Below, piece by piece: positions 44,346-53,289 of a stretch of 64,000 bases of DNA (its first letter is position 1; each line of letters opens with the position of its first letter). The notes under the pieces are model-generated. The model was not told the DNA's origin and ran no database searches. It saw only the letters and a list, made by a program, of their open reading frames with translations. Source of the DNA: CAYXVJ01 sp050309435 (lineage in GTDB: Bacteria > Bacillota > Clostridia > Saccharofermentanales > Fastidiosipilaceae); assembly GCA_050309435.1 (NCBI GenBank), contig JBNRMJ010000013.1, positions 28,342 to 92,341 of the forward strand, in the 5' to 3' direction. The position numbers and the translations under genes are program-made.

Positions 44346-45695
44346 ATGGATTACTTGTACCTTACCATTATTTTAGCTGTATTCGTCCTGGGACTGATCG
44401 CTCTGGCTGTCCTGCAGAGGAAGAATGTCAGTTTTACTGTTCGTGTCATGCTGGCTCTGCTCGCCGGTTTGGTTTTCGGCAGTATCATCCAGGCGACATT
44501 GGGTCGTGATTCTTCGGTCACATTGATGACCAGAGACTGGATCAACATCGTAGGCAGCGGCTTCACCAGATTGCTGCAGTTCCTCGTTGTACCGATCGTT
44601 TTGGTTTCGATTTTGAACGCGATTACCAAGACGACAGGCGGGAATAAGGCCGCCCGAAGCGGTTTGAAAATCATCGGCGTATTGCTGGCCACTACGGCTA
44701 TCGCCGCTTTCATCGGTTTCCTGAGTGTTCAGGTCTTCCGCCTGGATGCCAGCGGCCTGCTGGCCGGTGTGGAAGCGACGGATCGCGAACCAACCAATAT
44801 TCCTACCGCTATGCTGAATATTTTCCCGAGTAACCTCGTCAGTGCTTTAAGTGCGAACAGCGCTCTGCCGATCGTCTTCATCGCCATTTTACTCGGCTTT
44901 GCCTTTTTGGTTATTCGTAAAGAAAACGAAGAAACGGGTAATCGTCTGATGACCGGTGTCGATACCGTGAACGAGATTGTCATGACGATTACAGACTTCG
45001 TCATCGGTCTGACACCGTTTGGCGTATTTGCGATCATGACGCGCGTTGCTTCGACGAGTGATGTCGATAGCATCGTCAATCTCTTTACCTTCGTACTGGC
45101 TGCTTATGTGGCTTTGATCGTCATGTTTATCGTCCAGCTGATTATTCTCGCGGTTAACGGCATCAATCCGGTCAGCTATATTAAGAAGACCGCGAATACC
45201 TTACTCTTCGCCTTTACCTCGCGCAGCAGTGCTGCGGCCCTGCCGATGACGATTAAGACACAGACGGACTCGCTGGGTGTCAGCACGATGCATGCCAACC
45301 TGGCCGGTTCGTTTGGAACCAGTATCGGTCAGAACGGTTGTGCCGGCGTATACCCGGCTATGGTTGCCACGATGGCTGCCGCCGCTCTGGGCTGGAATGT
45401 CTGGAGTCCCGCCTTCCTTATTCCTCTGATTCTCTATGCCGCGGTTACATCCATCGGTATCGCCGGTGTTGGCGGAGGTGCGACGAACGCGACGATCCTT
45501 TTACTTTCGTTGCTGGGTCTGCCGATCGAACTGGTTGCTATTTTGATCTCGGTCGAGTTTGTTATCGATATGGGCCGTACAGCCTTGAACGTCAGTGGTT
45601 CGATTGTATCCGGTGTCGTGGTGGCTCGTAACGAGAATGCCATCGACGAGGACATCCTGCATGATCGCGTCAGAGCGAAACATGCCGTGAAGTAA
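44346..45695 (+). CDS. Cystine/dicarboxylate-type sodium symporter (TcyP-like)
   Basis: A 449-residue DAACS-family symporter. LLQFLVVPIVLVSILNAITK (near 80-99) and the re-entrant-loop motifs FAFTSRSSAAALPMT (near 288) and GTSIGQNGCAGVYPA (near 326) are family hallmarks; the sequence is closest to TcyP-type L-cystine carriers. TAAGGAG at 44332-44338 precedes the ATG. Single-gene unit with terminator. Cystine uptake would suit an anaerobe with many Fe-S enzymes, but substrate is inferred. Confidence 0.87.
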   Translation: MDYLYLTIILAVFVLGLIALAVLQRKNVSFTVRVMLALLAGLVFGSIIQATLGRDSSVTLMTRDWINIVGSGFTRLLQFLVVPIVLVSILNAITKTTGGNKAARSGLKIIGVLLATTAIAAFIGFLSVQVFRLDASGLLAGVEATDREPTNIPTAMLNIFPSNLVSALSANSALPIVFIAILLGFAFLVIRKENEETGNRLMTGVDTVNEIVMTITDFVIGLTPFGVFAIMTRVASTSDVDSIVNLFTFVLAAYVALIVMFIVQLIILAVNGINPVSYIKKTANTLLFAFTSRSSAAALPMTIKTQTDSLGVSTMHANLAGSFGTSIGQNGCAGVYPAMVATMAAAALGWNVWSPAFLIPLILYAAVTSIGIAGVGGGATNATILLLSLLGLPIELVAILISVEFVIDMGRTALNVSGSIVSGVVVARNENAIDEDILHDRVRAKHAVK

Positions 45696-45728
45696 AAACA
45701 AGTTCTGCAGAACAAGAGAGAAGCATAA

Positions 45729-45765
45729 AGAATCCGGCAGTACCCGTTGAGGCGCTGCCGGATTT
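45729..45765. terminator. Terminator after the symporter gene
   Basis: AATCCGGCAG pairs with CTGCCGGATT, followed by TTA-rich sequence; located between convergent genes and likely used from both sides. Confidence 0.85.
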
Positions 45766-45801
45766 TACTTTGTCACGTGTCTGAAAGCGAGAAAATCCAA
45801 G

Positions 45802-46650
45802 TTATCGCAAACTGCTGTGTTTTTCCAGCGAACGGATCGTGAGAACAACATAAACGATTCCCAGGCCGAGCAGTAGGATTACGAATCCAAGGCCCATGGT
45901 AAAGTCCGCATCGCTTCGCCCTTGAAGCGCATTGGTAAAGGATTTCATACTGGACTCGAAGACCGGTCGGATATCGTTCATGCTGCCGTCGGGCCGAACT
46001 CCGAAACGAACTCCGAGCGGTATGGCTATCATGCCGACCAGAGAAAGAATCTGCTGCAGCACATAGGTAATCAGATAAACGATCACTACTCCGCCAAGAC
46101 CCAGGCGGTGGAAGCGGGCTTCGCTGCCTTTCGAAATGACGAAGGCGAATTGAGTAATCATCATAAAGAAGGTAAAGCAGACATAGGCAAGAACAAGAGA
46201 TATAACTGTCGCTTTATGATCCAGAGTCGTAAAGGCGCTCCATATGGTTTTAACCCCCGTGAAGACAGGCTGCCGGTGATTGAGGTCCGTCGCTATGCTC
46301 AGGAAGTAGAGCAACAGACCCATGAGCAGTAAATCCAATACCAGGCAGATGAAAGCCGTGATTGTTTTACTCAGATACAGATCTCTGCCGCGAACGGGCA
46401 GAGTATGGGTGAGATAACCCTCCGCACTATATAGACTGCGATAGTAGGAGACGAGCAGAATCAGGGGCAGAGACAAGCCTGTTACGATCATCGCCAGAAC
46501 CGGCGTCACAAGAGCAAAGTTCGACACAAAAGGCAGATTCAGCGAAAATAAAACGAGTGAGATCAAAACGACAAAGATCGCCGATAAACCGATTCCTTTC
46601 CAGTAACGCCATATCTCGCGAAAATTGTCCGCCATTAACTTTCTGACCAT
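45802..46650 (-). CDS. ABC-2-type exporter membrane subunit
   Basis: A 282-residue membrane protein with about six hydrophobic segments (first: GIGLSAIFVVLISLVLFSLN). It follows the ATPase gene with a 16-base overlap in the GntR operon, so it is the partner permease. Similar operons respond to cell-wall antibiotics in Bacillus (YtrABCDEF), but the ligand here is not known. Confidence 0.8.
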   Translation of the reverse strand: MVRKLMADNFREIWRYWKGIGLSAIFVVLISLVLFSLNLPFVSNFALVTPVLAMIVTGLSLPLILLVSYYRSLYSAEGYLTHTLPVRGRDLYLSKTITAFICLVLDLLLMGLLLYFLSIATDLNHRQPVFTGVKTIWSAFTTLDHKATVISLVLAYVCFTFFMMITQFAFVISKGSEARFHRLGLGGVVIVYLITYVLQQILSLVGMIAIPLGVRFGVRPDGSMNDIRPVFESSMKSFTNALQGRSDADFTMGLGFVILLLGLGIVYVVLTIRSLEKHSSLR

Positions 46651-47360
46651 TTGTAGACCTCCCTGAAAATTCCATCGATGCTCATGTTATATTCGAGTCT
46701 TAACGCTTCGGCTTCGCCTGCCAGTCTCAGCTGACCCTCGTCCAGGAATACAACTTCATCCAGAAGTCTTTCGATATCCTGGATCAGATGCGTGGATATC
46801 AGCATTAAGGCATCTTCACTATAGCTTTCGATCAAGGCATCCAGTACGACTTCGCGAGAAGCAGGATCAACACCGCTGATCGGTTCGTCGAGCAGATAAA
46901 TATCAGCATCGCGGGCCATAACCAGAACAATTTGAAGTTTTTCACGCATCCCCTTACTCATATCGGAGATGCGCTGATTCGGATCGAGGCGAAAGTGCTT
47001 CAGGAGTTTCATCGCCTTATCCTGATTGAAATCTTTATAGTATCTCGCGAACAGGGCCAGGGCTTCGGAGGCCCTTAAACGTTTGTTGAGATAAGAGGTA
47101 TCGGGCAAGTAGGATACCCTGGCTTTTGTTTCGGGACCGGGAGACATGCCGGCAATTTTTACTTCACCTTCGTATTCGCTCAGTAAACCGGCCAATATCT
47201 TTAGCAAAGTAGTTTTCCCGCTGCCGTTGGGACCCAGAAGACCTACAATTCGACCGGGTGCCAGTTTCATGCTGAAATGCTGCAGGGCAGGGAAACTGCC
47301 GTAACGATGGCTGACATCGTTAACCTCCAGTAAATAGCTGCCGTGTTCGATTCGAGGCAT
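46635..47360 (-). CDS. ABC transporter ATPase of the GntR operon
   Basis: A 241-residue ATPase. Walker A LLGPNGSGKTTLL near 38-50, signature DMSKGMREKLQIVL near 132, Walker B DIYLLDEPISGVDP near 153-166. GGAGCGAATAAA just upstream of ATG 47360 supports that start. One base separates it from the regulator stop. The signature Gly-Lys variant (MSKGM) is common in ABC-2 exporters. Confidence 0.9.
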   Translation of the reverse strand: MPRIEHGSYLLEVNDVSHRYGSFPALQHFSMKLAPGRIVGLLGPNGSGKTTLLKILAGLLSEYEGEVKIAGMSPGPETKARVSYLPDTSYLNKRLRASEALALFARYYKDFNQDKAMKLLKHFRLDPNQRISDMSKGMREKLQIVLVMARDADIYLLDEPISGVDPASREVVLDALIESYSEDALMLISTHLIQDIERLLDEVVFLDEGQLRLAGEAEALRLEYNMSIDGIFREVYKWSES

Positions 47361-47361
47361 T

Positions 47362-47742
47362 TTATTCGCTCCTTTCCACTGTATCCTTCTCATGTATCGC
47401 TTTATCTATTTGATTCATGAGGAAATCACGTTCCAGGTTCAGATCGTTTACTTCTTGTACGAAACGCTCGATGACTTCCAGCGCCAGCGCTTTTTTCGTT
47501 TGTTCGATCAACTCTTTGTCCTCCGTAATAAAGCGTCCGATCGTACGTTGACTCTGTGCCAGACCCTCTCGCTCCAGCTCGGCCAGCGACCGCTGAACGG
47601 TATTCGGATTGACGCCGTAACGGCCCGCCAGGTCCCGGACGCTTTCTACTTTACTCCCGGCAGGCCATCTCCCGCTGACGATCAGACGACGCCACTCGCG
47701 GACCAGTTGCAGATAGAGCGGTAAACTGTTATCAAAATCCAT
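47362..47742 (-). CDS. GntR-family regulator, YtrA subfamily
   Basis: A 126-residue regulator: winged helix at about 10-70 (LPLYLQLVREWRRLIVSGRW, then RYGVNPNTVQRSLAELEREG) and a short C-terminal helical region, no large effector domain, as in YtrA. ATG 47742 matches the family N-terminus; the frame extends to 47787 without ribosome site. First gene of the exporter operon, controlled by the palindrome at 47788-47833, which overlaps the promoter; autorepression is likely. Confidence 0.88.
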   Translation of the reverse strand: MDFDNSLPLYLQLVREWRRLIVSGRWPAGSKVESVRDLAGRYGVNPNTVQRSLAELEREGLAQSQRTIGRFITEDKELIEQTKKALALEVIERFVQEVNDLNLERDFLMNQIDKAIHEKDTVERSE

Positions 47743-47787
47743 CGCTGTGACCGGCTCCTTTCCATCTCTTTGTTTCTGTGTATGCAT

Positions 47788-47833
47788 CTGTACTACTGTA
47801 TTAATTGATTAATACAACAATACAATAGTACAG
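47788..47833. promoter_or_regulatory. Nested-palindrome operator of the GntR/ABC operon
   Basis: Outer arms CTGTACTA (47788-47795) and TAGTACAG (47826-47833) and inner arms TGTATTAA and TTAATACA around TTGA (47797-47816) are all exact. It overlaps the -10 region of the reverse-strand promoter. Confidence 0.85.
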
Positions 47834-47850
47834 CTTTTCTTTCTTGTCAA
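47822..47850 (-). promoter_or_regulatory. Promoter of the GntR/ABC operon
   Basis: Reverse strand: perfect TTGACA (47850-47845), 17-base spacer, TATTGT (47827-47822). The -10 box lies within the operator's outer arm, so binding should block polymerase. Confidence 0.85.
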
Positions 47851-47872
47851 GCTTGCGGTGAGATTTTTTCAT

Positions 47873-47908
47873 AAAAAAGCCACCCTCCATATCTTGGAGA
47901 GCGGCTTG
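47873..47908 (-). terminator. Terminator after the sugar isomerase/dehydrogenase operon
   Basis: On the reverse strand AAGCC-x-CTCTCCA pairs with a matching TGGAG...GGCTT arm, followed by six T. Confidence 0.75.
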
Positions 47909-47953
47909 TATAAGCGGCTTGTATAATAGGTTATCGGAATACAGGAAAGGTCT

Positions 47954-48826
47954 TCAGACGGGCAGTTCGAACCAGTCCTTATAACCGAGCTTGTAGAGAT
48001 GATCGCGAGAAATTCTCAGGCATTCGAACGGATCGCGACCATAAGTGTTATCCTGTTCGACGAGGAAGTGCTCGCTGCCGGCTTCCAAACCCGCCGGGAT
48101 GATCTCTTCGAAAGGAAGACTTCCTTCGCCCAGTTCGGCAAACTCCACTACATTGGCAAAGGCCTGTCCGAACTTACTGCGATCTTCGGCCACCCCTTCA
48201 AGATTCACTTCGCCGATGCGCAGATCCTTCAGATGGATCAGTTTGACGCGTCCGCTGTATTTCTTGATGATCTTGACAGGGTCTTCGCCGCCGCGATGGA
48301 TCCAGTGGACATCCAGCTCAAAACCCATATACTTCGTATTCTCCGCGATGATATCAAGGAGATACTGGCCATCGTACTTCACGAACTCGATATGATGGTT
48401 GTGATAATACAGTTCGATGCCATGCTCCAGTAAACGGGCGGCCATTTCATCGGCTCTGCGCACAAAATCAAGCGCTTTGTCGCGGTTACCCATACTGGTC
48501 ATCGGCAACATACCGATTCTCAGGAAATTACAGTCAAGTGTCTTGCAGTCTGCGACGATCTTGTCGAAATCAGAAACGAGGAATTCGCCGGGCATGCCGG
48601 GCAGCATCGGTTCGAGCGAGGCGGACATGGCCGCGACCTTAATACCGAAGTCCGCACAGGCACGTTTGATCTCCGAGACGTTTTCCGCGGTCATGGGTAT
48701 CTGCGAAATTTCGACCGAGTGATAACCCAGCTCGGCGCAGCGTTTCAGTGTCTCATAGGCACCCAGTTCATCTACTTTACCTTTCAGCATCATCATCTGG
48801 ATGCCGATCAACCCTCTATTACTCAT
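47954..48826 (-). CDS. Sugar phosphate isomerase/epimerase (TIM barrel)
   Basis: A 290-residue xylose-isomerase-like barrel (RGLIGIQMMMLKG start; IELYYHNHHIEF near 130; MGFELDVHWIHRGG near 167; VKLIHLKDLRIG near 192; HFLVEQDNTYG near 259). These carry the expected Glu, Asp, His and Glu metal ligands. GGAGG at 48833-48837 fixes ATG 48826. It lies just after a Gfo/Idh/MocA dehydrogenase in the same direction; the pair probably breaks down an inositol- or glycoside-type compound via keto intermediates (inference). Confidence 0.85.
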   Translation of the reverse strand: MSNRGLIGIQMMMLKGKVDELGAYETLKRCAELGYHSVEISQIPMTAENVSEIKRACADFGIKVAAMSASLEPMLPGMPGEFLVSDFDKIVADCKTLDCNFLRIGMLPMTSMGNRDKALDFVRRADEMAARLLEHGIELYYHNHHIEFVKYDGQYLLDIIAENTKYMGFELDVHWIHRGGEDPVKIIKKYSGRVKLIHLKDLRIGEVNLEGVAEDRSKFGQAFANVVEFAELGEGSLPFEEIIPAGLEAGSEHFLVEQDNTYGRDPFECLRISRDHLYKLGYKDWFELPV

Positions 48827-48849
48827 GTGAACCTCCAATATTTATTGCT

Positions 48850-50040
48850 TTAGTTTCTTTTATCAAACTTGCCTTCTGCTTCGATACGGCGATTGAGTTC
48901 TTCCAGGTAAAGGTCGGCGTCAACCGGCACCTCGACTTCTTTTTCCAGCCATGCCGAAAGTAAAATCGCATTGGCCAGCTCGACGCCGTATATGCCGTCG
49001 CTGCCCGGGGCGAGCAATTCCGTTCCCTTAATCATATGTTCGGCGAAGTTCGCCATGACATTCATATGCTGCAGACCCCAGCGATCCGTATTTTCGAAGG
49101 TTTCGATATCCGCGATTTTCTCCGCTCCGCCGCCGCGCATCAACATGCCGACATCCCTCATGCTCATACTCTCGTTCATCTCTGCTTCGGATTTGTGGAA
49201 ACGGTAAATCGTCGCCTTTTTCGAATCTTCGACGACAATCTTACCGCCGTCCAGATCGATTTCCAGACGGTCCGTTCCGAGAATGTCATGAGTCGATGTG
49301 ATAAAGACACCGGTTGCGCCGTCACCGTAATCCGCGACGACCGTGACATCGTTATCCACGACAATGTCTCGATGGGCACCGAAAATAACTTTAGCTGACA
49401 AGGATTTTGGCATACCGCAGATCCACTGCCAGAGATCGAGCTGATGCGGCGCCTGATTCATGACCACGCCTCCGCCTTCGCCGCCCCAGGTTGCCCGCCA
49501 TTCGCTCTGGCGATAGTAACTGTCGGGTCTCCACCAGGTATTGATGATCCAGTTGGAGCGTCGCAGTTTTCCGAGCTCGCCGGATTGAACGACTTCACGC
49601 AGCTTCTGATAGAGTTTGTTGGTACGCTGATTGAAAACAATACCGAAAGCAACATCGCTGTGTCTTGAGGCGACTTCGTTCATCTCCCGCACGGCTTTCG
49701 CGTATACGCCGGCCGGTTTATCAACCAGAGCGGCTACGCCGTGTTCGATCGCATAAATCGCAACTTCCGGGTGAAAATAGTGGGGAAGCGTTGTAATAAC
49801 GGCGTCTACATCGCCTGACTCGATCATGACCTTGTAATCGCTGTACAGAGGGACATCCGGATAGAGTTCGGCTGCCTTATTACGCGCTTCGGGATCGATA
49901 TCGCAGATTGCGCCCAGTTCAATATATTCCGGGCATTCCACAGGGGGCATGCCGGGGAAGTTCGAACGTCCCTTCATCATGCCGGCATAGGTGGAACCTT
50001 GCGTTCCGAAACCAACGATGCCATATCTGACTTTGTCCAT
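48850..50040 (-). CDS. Gfo/Idh/MocA-family oxidoreductase
   Basis: A 396-residue NAD(P)-dependent dehydrogenase. Rossmann start YGIVGFGTQGSTYAG; AALVDKPAGVYA is the conserved E/D-K-P motif near residue 94 (Lys catalytic); GGVVMNQAPHQLDLWQWICG near 180 holds the D-x-x-x-H-like catalytic His region. AAGGAGATAT before ATG 50040; a TTG at 50043 is possible. First gene of a two-gene operon with the isomerase. Confidence 0.9.
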   Translation of the reverse strand: MDKVRYGIVGFGTQGSTYAGMMKGRSNFPGMPPVECPEYIELGAICDIDPEARNKAAELYPDVPLYSDYKVMIESGDVDAVITTLPHYFHPEVAIYAIEHGVAALVDKPAGVYAKAVREMNEVASRHSDVAFGIVFNQRTNKLYQKLREVVQSGELGKLRRSNWIINTWWRPDSYYRQSEWRATWGGEGGGVVMNQAPHQLDLWQWICGMPKSLSAKVIFGAHRDIVVDNDVTVVADYGDGATGVFITSTHDILGTDRLEIDLDGGKIVVEDSKKATIYRFHKSEAEMNESMSMRDVGMLMRGGGAEKIADIETFENTDRWGLQHMNVMANFAEHMIKGTELLAPGSDGIYGVELANAILLSAWLEKEVEVPVDADLYLEELNRRIEAEGKFDKRN

Positions 50041-50144
50041 CAATATCTCCTTATCGTTTCTCGCTTATTGCCTGAAAGGCTATCCTCATATTAGCATAAG
50101 GAAGATGCAGTTGATATCCGCTCCTTGTGAAACTGCTGTTTTAG

Positions 50145-50172
50145 ATCATAAATTGAAATTGAAAAATAACAA
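50145..50172 (-). promoter_or_regulatory. Promoter of the dehydrogenase/isomerase operon
   Basis: Reverse strand: TTGTTA (50172-50167), 16-base spacer, TATGAT (50150-50145). Confidence 0.6.
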
Positions 50173-50241
50173 TGTTTTGGTCAGGGGATATATACTCCTG
50201 TCTTCATACTAACTATGCCAAACTCAAACTTGCTACTCTGG

Positions 50242-50247
50242 TATAAT
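50242..50247 (+). promoter_or_regulatory. Extended -10 promoter of the deacetylase-like gene
   Basis: TGGTATAAT: a perfect TATAAT preceded by the TG of an extended -10 element; no good -35 box is seen. It lies 43 bases before the start codon. Confidence 0.6.
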
Positions 50248-50289
50248 GGCACGGATGGATTTATTACGAGGGCAAAGGAGACAAGCCGG

Positions 50290-51333
50290 ATGAGACGACA
50301 CGCGGTGATGAACATACTGCTAATATTACTCACGCTTACCGTGACGACATCTTGTCTGGCAGGTGATCCGATCCTGCCTCCCGGTCCCGAATACCTGGAA
50401 TCGGACCGTATATCGGCTGAACCGGAGGTATCTGAATCTGCTAACGACTCCGATCTTCCTGTACCGACCCCGATACCCGGATCTGCTTCGACAAATGAAG
50501 AGACGAAAGAATCATCCAAAAACGAAGAAACGACCGGCAGTTCGAAGGTCGAAGAAACAAGTCAGACATCGCAGCCGCTTGAGGGACTGCCGTCCGAATC
50601 CGTTCCGGATCCGCGCATAACTCCTCCGGAGTCTTCGCAGGGCGATTTAAACGCCTTTTCCTCAGCAGTAGTCGGATTCAGTTATCCGCCGGGTCAGGAC
50701 GTCATCGATACCATGGCGAAGTATAATGCCTATGCTTACGGCCCTATGGACAGTCGCACGATCTATCTGAGCTTGAATGCCGGTTATGAGTACAATGGCG
50801 GCATGAGCCGGATTCTGGATATTCTCAAACGCTATGACATCAAGGCGACCATCTTTATAGACGGAGGTTTTATCTGGACTCAAAACGAGCTGACCAGAAG
50901 AATTGCCTCGGAAGGTCATCTGGTCGGAAATCACACCATGGGTCATATTGATCTGGGCGAGCTGGCAGCTAGGGGACGCTACGACGAAGCACGCCGCGAG
51001 CTGGAGAAGTTCGAAGAACTCTACCGTGAAATCACCGGCTTGAGTCCTGCTCCGATTTTCAGACCTCCGTCTTCGTCCTGGAGCGAGCGCTCTCTGGAAC
51101 TGGTTAGACGCGAAGGCTACAAGACCTATATGTTCAGTTTCACTCATAAAGACTGGGAAGTCGATAATCAGCCGGATCCGGAGCAGACGCTGGAAGCGCT
51201 GAAGAAACAAGTCTTCCCGGGCAGTCTGATCATGCTGCATACGGTCGGAGAAACTAATGTCCGGGTGCTCGAAGACTTTATCCTCTACGTGCTGGATGCC
51301 GGATATGATTTTGGCTTATTGCCTGTAGATTAA
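50290..51333 (+). CDS. Polysaccharide-deacetylase-fold lipoprotein with altered active site
   Basis: A 347-residue PdaA-like protein. Signal peptide ending TVTTSC (lipid-attachment Cys likely), a Ser/Glu/Thr/Pro-rich linker to about residue 120, then a NodB domain: metal-site His residues in GNHTMGH, FRPPSSSWSE (R-P-P motif), KDWEVDN and LIMLHTVGETN. The first motif, normally T-F-D-N/D-G, reads LSLNAGYEYNG: the catalytic Asp is Asn. AAAGGAG at 50274-50280 fixes ATG 50290. It may be inactive or have a shifted role in binding wall glycans. Confidence 0.85.
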   Translation: MRRHAVMNILLILLTLTVTTSCLAGDPILPPGPEYLESDRISAEPEVSESANDSDLPVPTPIPGSASTNEETKESSKNEETTGSSKVEETSQTSQPLEGLPSESVPDPRITPPESSQGDLNAFSSAVVGFSYPPGQDVIDTMAKYNAYAYGPMDSRTIYLSLNAGYEYNGGMSRILDILKRYDIKATIFIDGGFIWTQNELTRRIASEGHLVGNHTMGHIDLGELAARGRYDEARRELEKFEELYREITGLSPAPIFRPPSSSWSERSLELVRREGYKTYMFSFTHKDWEVDNQPDPEQTLEALKKQVFPGSLIMLHTVGETNVRVLEDFILYVLDAGYDFGLLPVD

Positions 51334-51350
51334 AGCAGATTAAATTAGTA

Positions 51351-51376
51351 AAAGCCGGGAATTGCTTCCCGGCTTT
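51351..51376. terminator. Bidirectional terminator between the deacetylase-like and PspA genes
   Basis: AAAGCCGGGAA and TTCCCGGCTTT pair perfectly across TTGC. Confidence 0.92.
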
Positions 51377-51400
51377 CGTGTTATTAGCTAGATAGACTGA

Positions 51401-52081
51401 TTACTCCAGCCCCATCTGTTTCTTCAGCTCTTCGAGCTCGGCATCGACGGAAGCAGAGCCTGAACCGCTGTATTTCTCTTCGAGTTCCTTGGCCTCGTCA
51501 ATCGGACCCATATTCAGTTCGGCCTTCGCATTGGCTTCGTCCAGCATACGATTGGCCTTGTCTTCCATGCGGCCGAATGCATCCATGGCGTTGGCGCTGC
51601 CTGCGGCAGAAGCTGCCGTGCGATTGATAGTTTCCTGGGTCTTGGCCACGGAAACCTTGGCCTTAATCATTTCGCGACGGCTGCGCAAGATGCTGATGTC
51701 CTTGACCAGTTTGTCGTGGAGCTGACGCATCTTAACCGCATTCTCGTGAGCGGAGGCATAGGCTGTAGCCAGGCCTGCACCGTTTGCTTCGAGCTCTTGT
51801 TTCTTGGCGATGAAAACCTTGGCATCGGCTTCGTTTCCGGAGCTAAGAGCCCGTTTGGCAAACTCTTCGTATTTCTTAACCTCGGCTTCATTCTCGTCGA
51901 CAAGCCGTTTGGTTCTGCTTTCTTCAGCCATGACACCGGCTGTGCTGTTCTTAACTTCGGCCAGGTCATCCATCATTTCGCGAAGATACTGGTCAATCAT
52001 CTTCTCGGGATCTTCCATGCGGTCAATAACCGAATTGATATTCGCCTTAATGATGTCACCGAAACGATCAAGTATACCCAT
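51401..52081 (-). CDS. PspA/IM30 (Vipp1) family membrane-stress protein
   Basis: A 226-residue, almost wholly helical coiled-coil protein: MGILDRFGDIIKANINSVID at the N-terminus, the amphipathic helix that binds stressed membranes, then long helices ending near YSGSGSASVDAELEELKKQM. PspA-family proteins oligomerise on damaged membranes (ESCRT-III relatives). GGAGG precedes ATG 52081. It follows the Gly-rich TPM-like gene by 20 bases and is very likely its operon partner. Confidence 0.92.
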   Translation of the reverse strand: MGILDRFGDIIKANINSVIDRMEDPEKMIDQYLREMMDDLAEVKNSTAGVMAEESRTKRLVDENEAEVKKYEEFAKRALSSGNEADAKVFIAKKQELEANGAGLATAYASAHENAVKMRQLHDKLVKDISILRSRREMIKAKVSVAKTQETINRTAASAAGSANAMDAFGRMEDKANRMLDEANAKAELNMGPIDEAKELEEKYSGSGSASVDAELEELKKQMGLE

Positions 52082-52101
52082 ATTATCCTCCTAGATAATT
52101 C

Positions 52102-53160
52102 TTATTTGCTCAGGTCGTCTGAATACTTCTTCGCGAGTTCTTCCGCCTCGCGATCACCGAAGGTATCCAGCGGTTTGTTGAGCATCTCTTCTGTGCGCTG
52201 TGCTTCCAGATTCTTCTGCTTTTGTACCTTTTGCCACCATGTATACAGAACGATAGCCAAGACTACCAGTGCTGCAATAACCAGGAACGGAACCAATCGC
52301 TGTGTAGTTGTCGGCGTTACCGTCATAATGCGGTCTGCCGTATCGCGAAACACTCTGCTGAACATCTCTTCTTCACCCATATCCGAGTAATAGTGCCGGT
52401 CAAGGTAATCGAAGAGGATATCCGCGGCTTCGTTATCTATCACGGATTTCGCCTGAGCGCCTGCTACGTAATGATAGTAGAAGTAGTCGCCGTACTCGAA
52501 GAATACCAGGAGTAAATGAGCCTCGTCCGTGAAGAGCTCGTCGTATGCCTCATCGGCAAAGGCAGCTATCGCGCCGTCAGACGGTGCTCGATCGCCGTCA
52601 ACTTCTCCGATCAGGTATAGATAGGGTTGTACGCCGGTTTCCTGATAGAAATAGCGCATGCCTCCGAGCAGTTCGTTTTCATTACTGATCCAGCCCAGGG
52701 TATCCGTATAGTAGCGAGTTTCGTTGACGGAGCCTGCAGGAAGCTTCTCCCGCTCTACGGTCGAAACCGAAATCTGGTTACTGGCACCGCCTCCTCCTCC
52801 GCCGCCGGAAGCGAAGATCGGGATCATAATCAACAATGCAATAACAATAATAATGACAATAGCCACGGTCGAGCATCCGCAACCGGATCTGCCGGATCCG
52901 CCGTATACCGGCCTGCGATAACCGCCGCCGAAGACAGGTCCTCCGATGATTGGTCTGCGATATCCGCCGCCGTATCCACCGGCAGGTCTGCGATAACCGC
53001 CGCCTAACCCGCCGAAACCGCCGCCGGACGAACCGCTCCTGCCGGATCTCCCGCCAAAACCGCCTCCGGCACGGCCGCCGCTGCCTCTTGTGCCGCCGAA
53101 ACTACCGCCGCTGCTGCGACCACCGCCGCCTCCGCCGCCTCCACGACCTGCTCTACTCAC
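52102..53160 (-). CDS. Gly-rich membrane protein with TPM/YgcG-like domain
   Basis: A 352-residue protein. Residues 1-~100 are Gly/Arg/Ser-rich low complexity (GGxRR and GGYRRP repeats), followed by a membrane segment (VAIVIIIVIALLIMIPIFA), a TPM-like domain (~130-270: DTLGWISNENELLGG, YLYLIGEVDG, LLLVFFEYG) and a second membrane segment (LVPFLVIAALVVLAIVLYTW) with a charged tail. GTG 53160 has AAAGGAG at the right distance, so it is preferred over ATG 53184. With PspA it probably forms an envelope-stress pair. Confidence 0.8.
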   Translation of the reverse strand: MSRAGRGGGGGGGGRSSGGSFGGTRGSGGRAGGGFGGRSGRSGSSGGGFGGLGGGYRRPAGGYGGGYRRPIIGGPVFGGGYRRPVYGGSGRSGCGCSTVAIVIIIVIALLIMIPIFASGGGGGGGASNQISVSTVEREKLPAGSVNETRYYTDTLGWISNENELLGGMRYFYQETGVQPYLYLIGEVDGDRAPSDGAIAAFADEAYDELFTDEAHLLLVFFEYGDYFYYHYVAGAQAKSVIDNEAADILFDYLDRHYYSDMGEEEMFSRVFRDTADRIMTVTPTTTQRLVPFLVIAALVVLAIVLYTWWQKVQKQKNLEAQRTEEMLNKPLDTFGDREAEELAKKYSDDLSK

Positions 53161-53289
53161 GCTTCGCTCCTTTACTTCATGCACTTATGTGGCTTACAGC
53201 CAAACAGTTTGATGTTAAATGCTTAATTATCATAACATTGGCTAATTAAAGTATTCGAAACATTCTATACAGAAATGATGAAAAACTAA

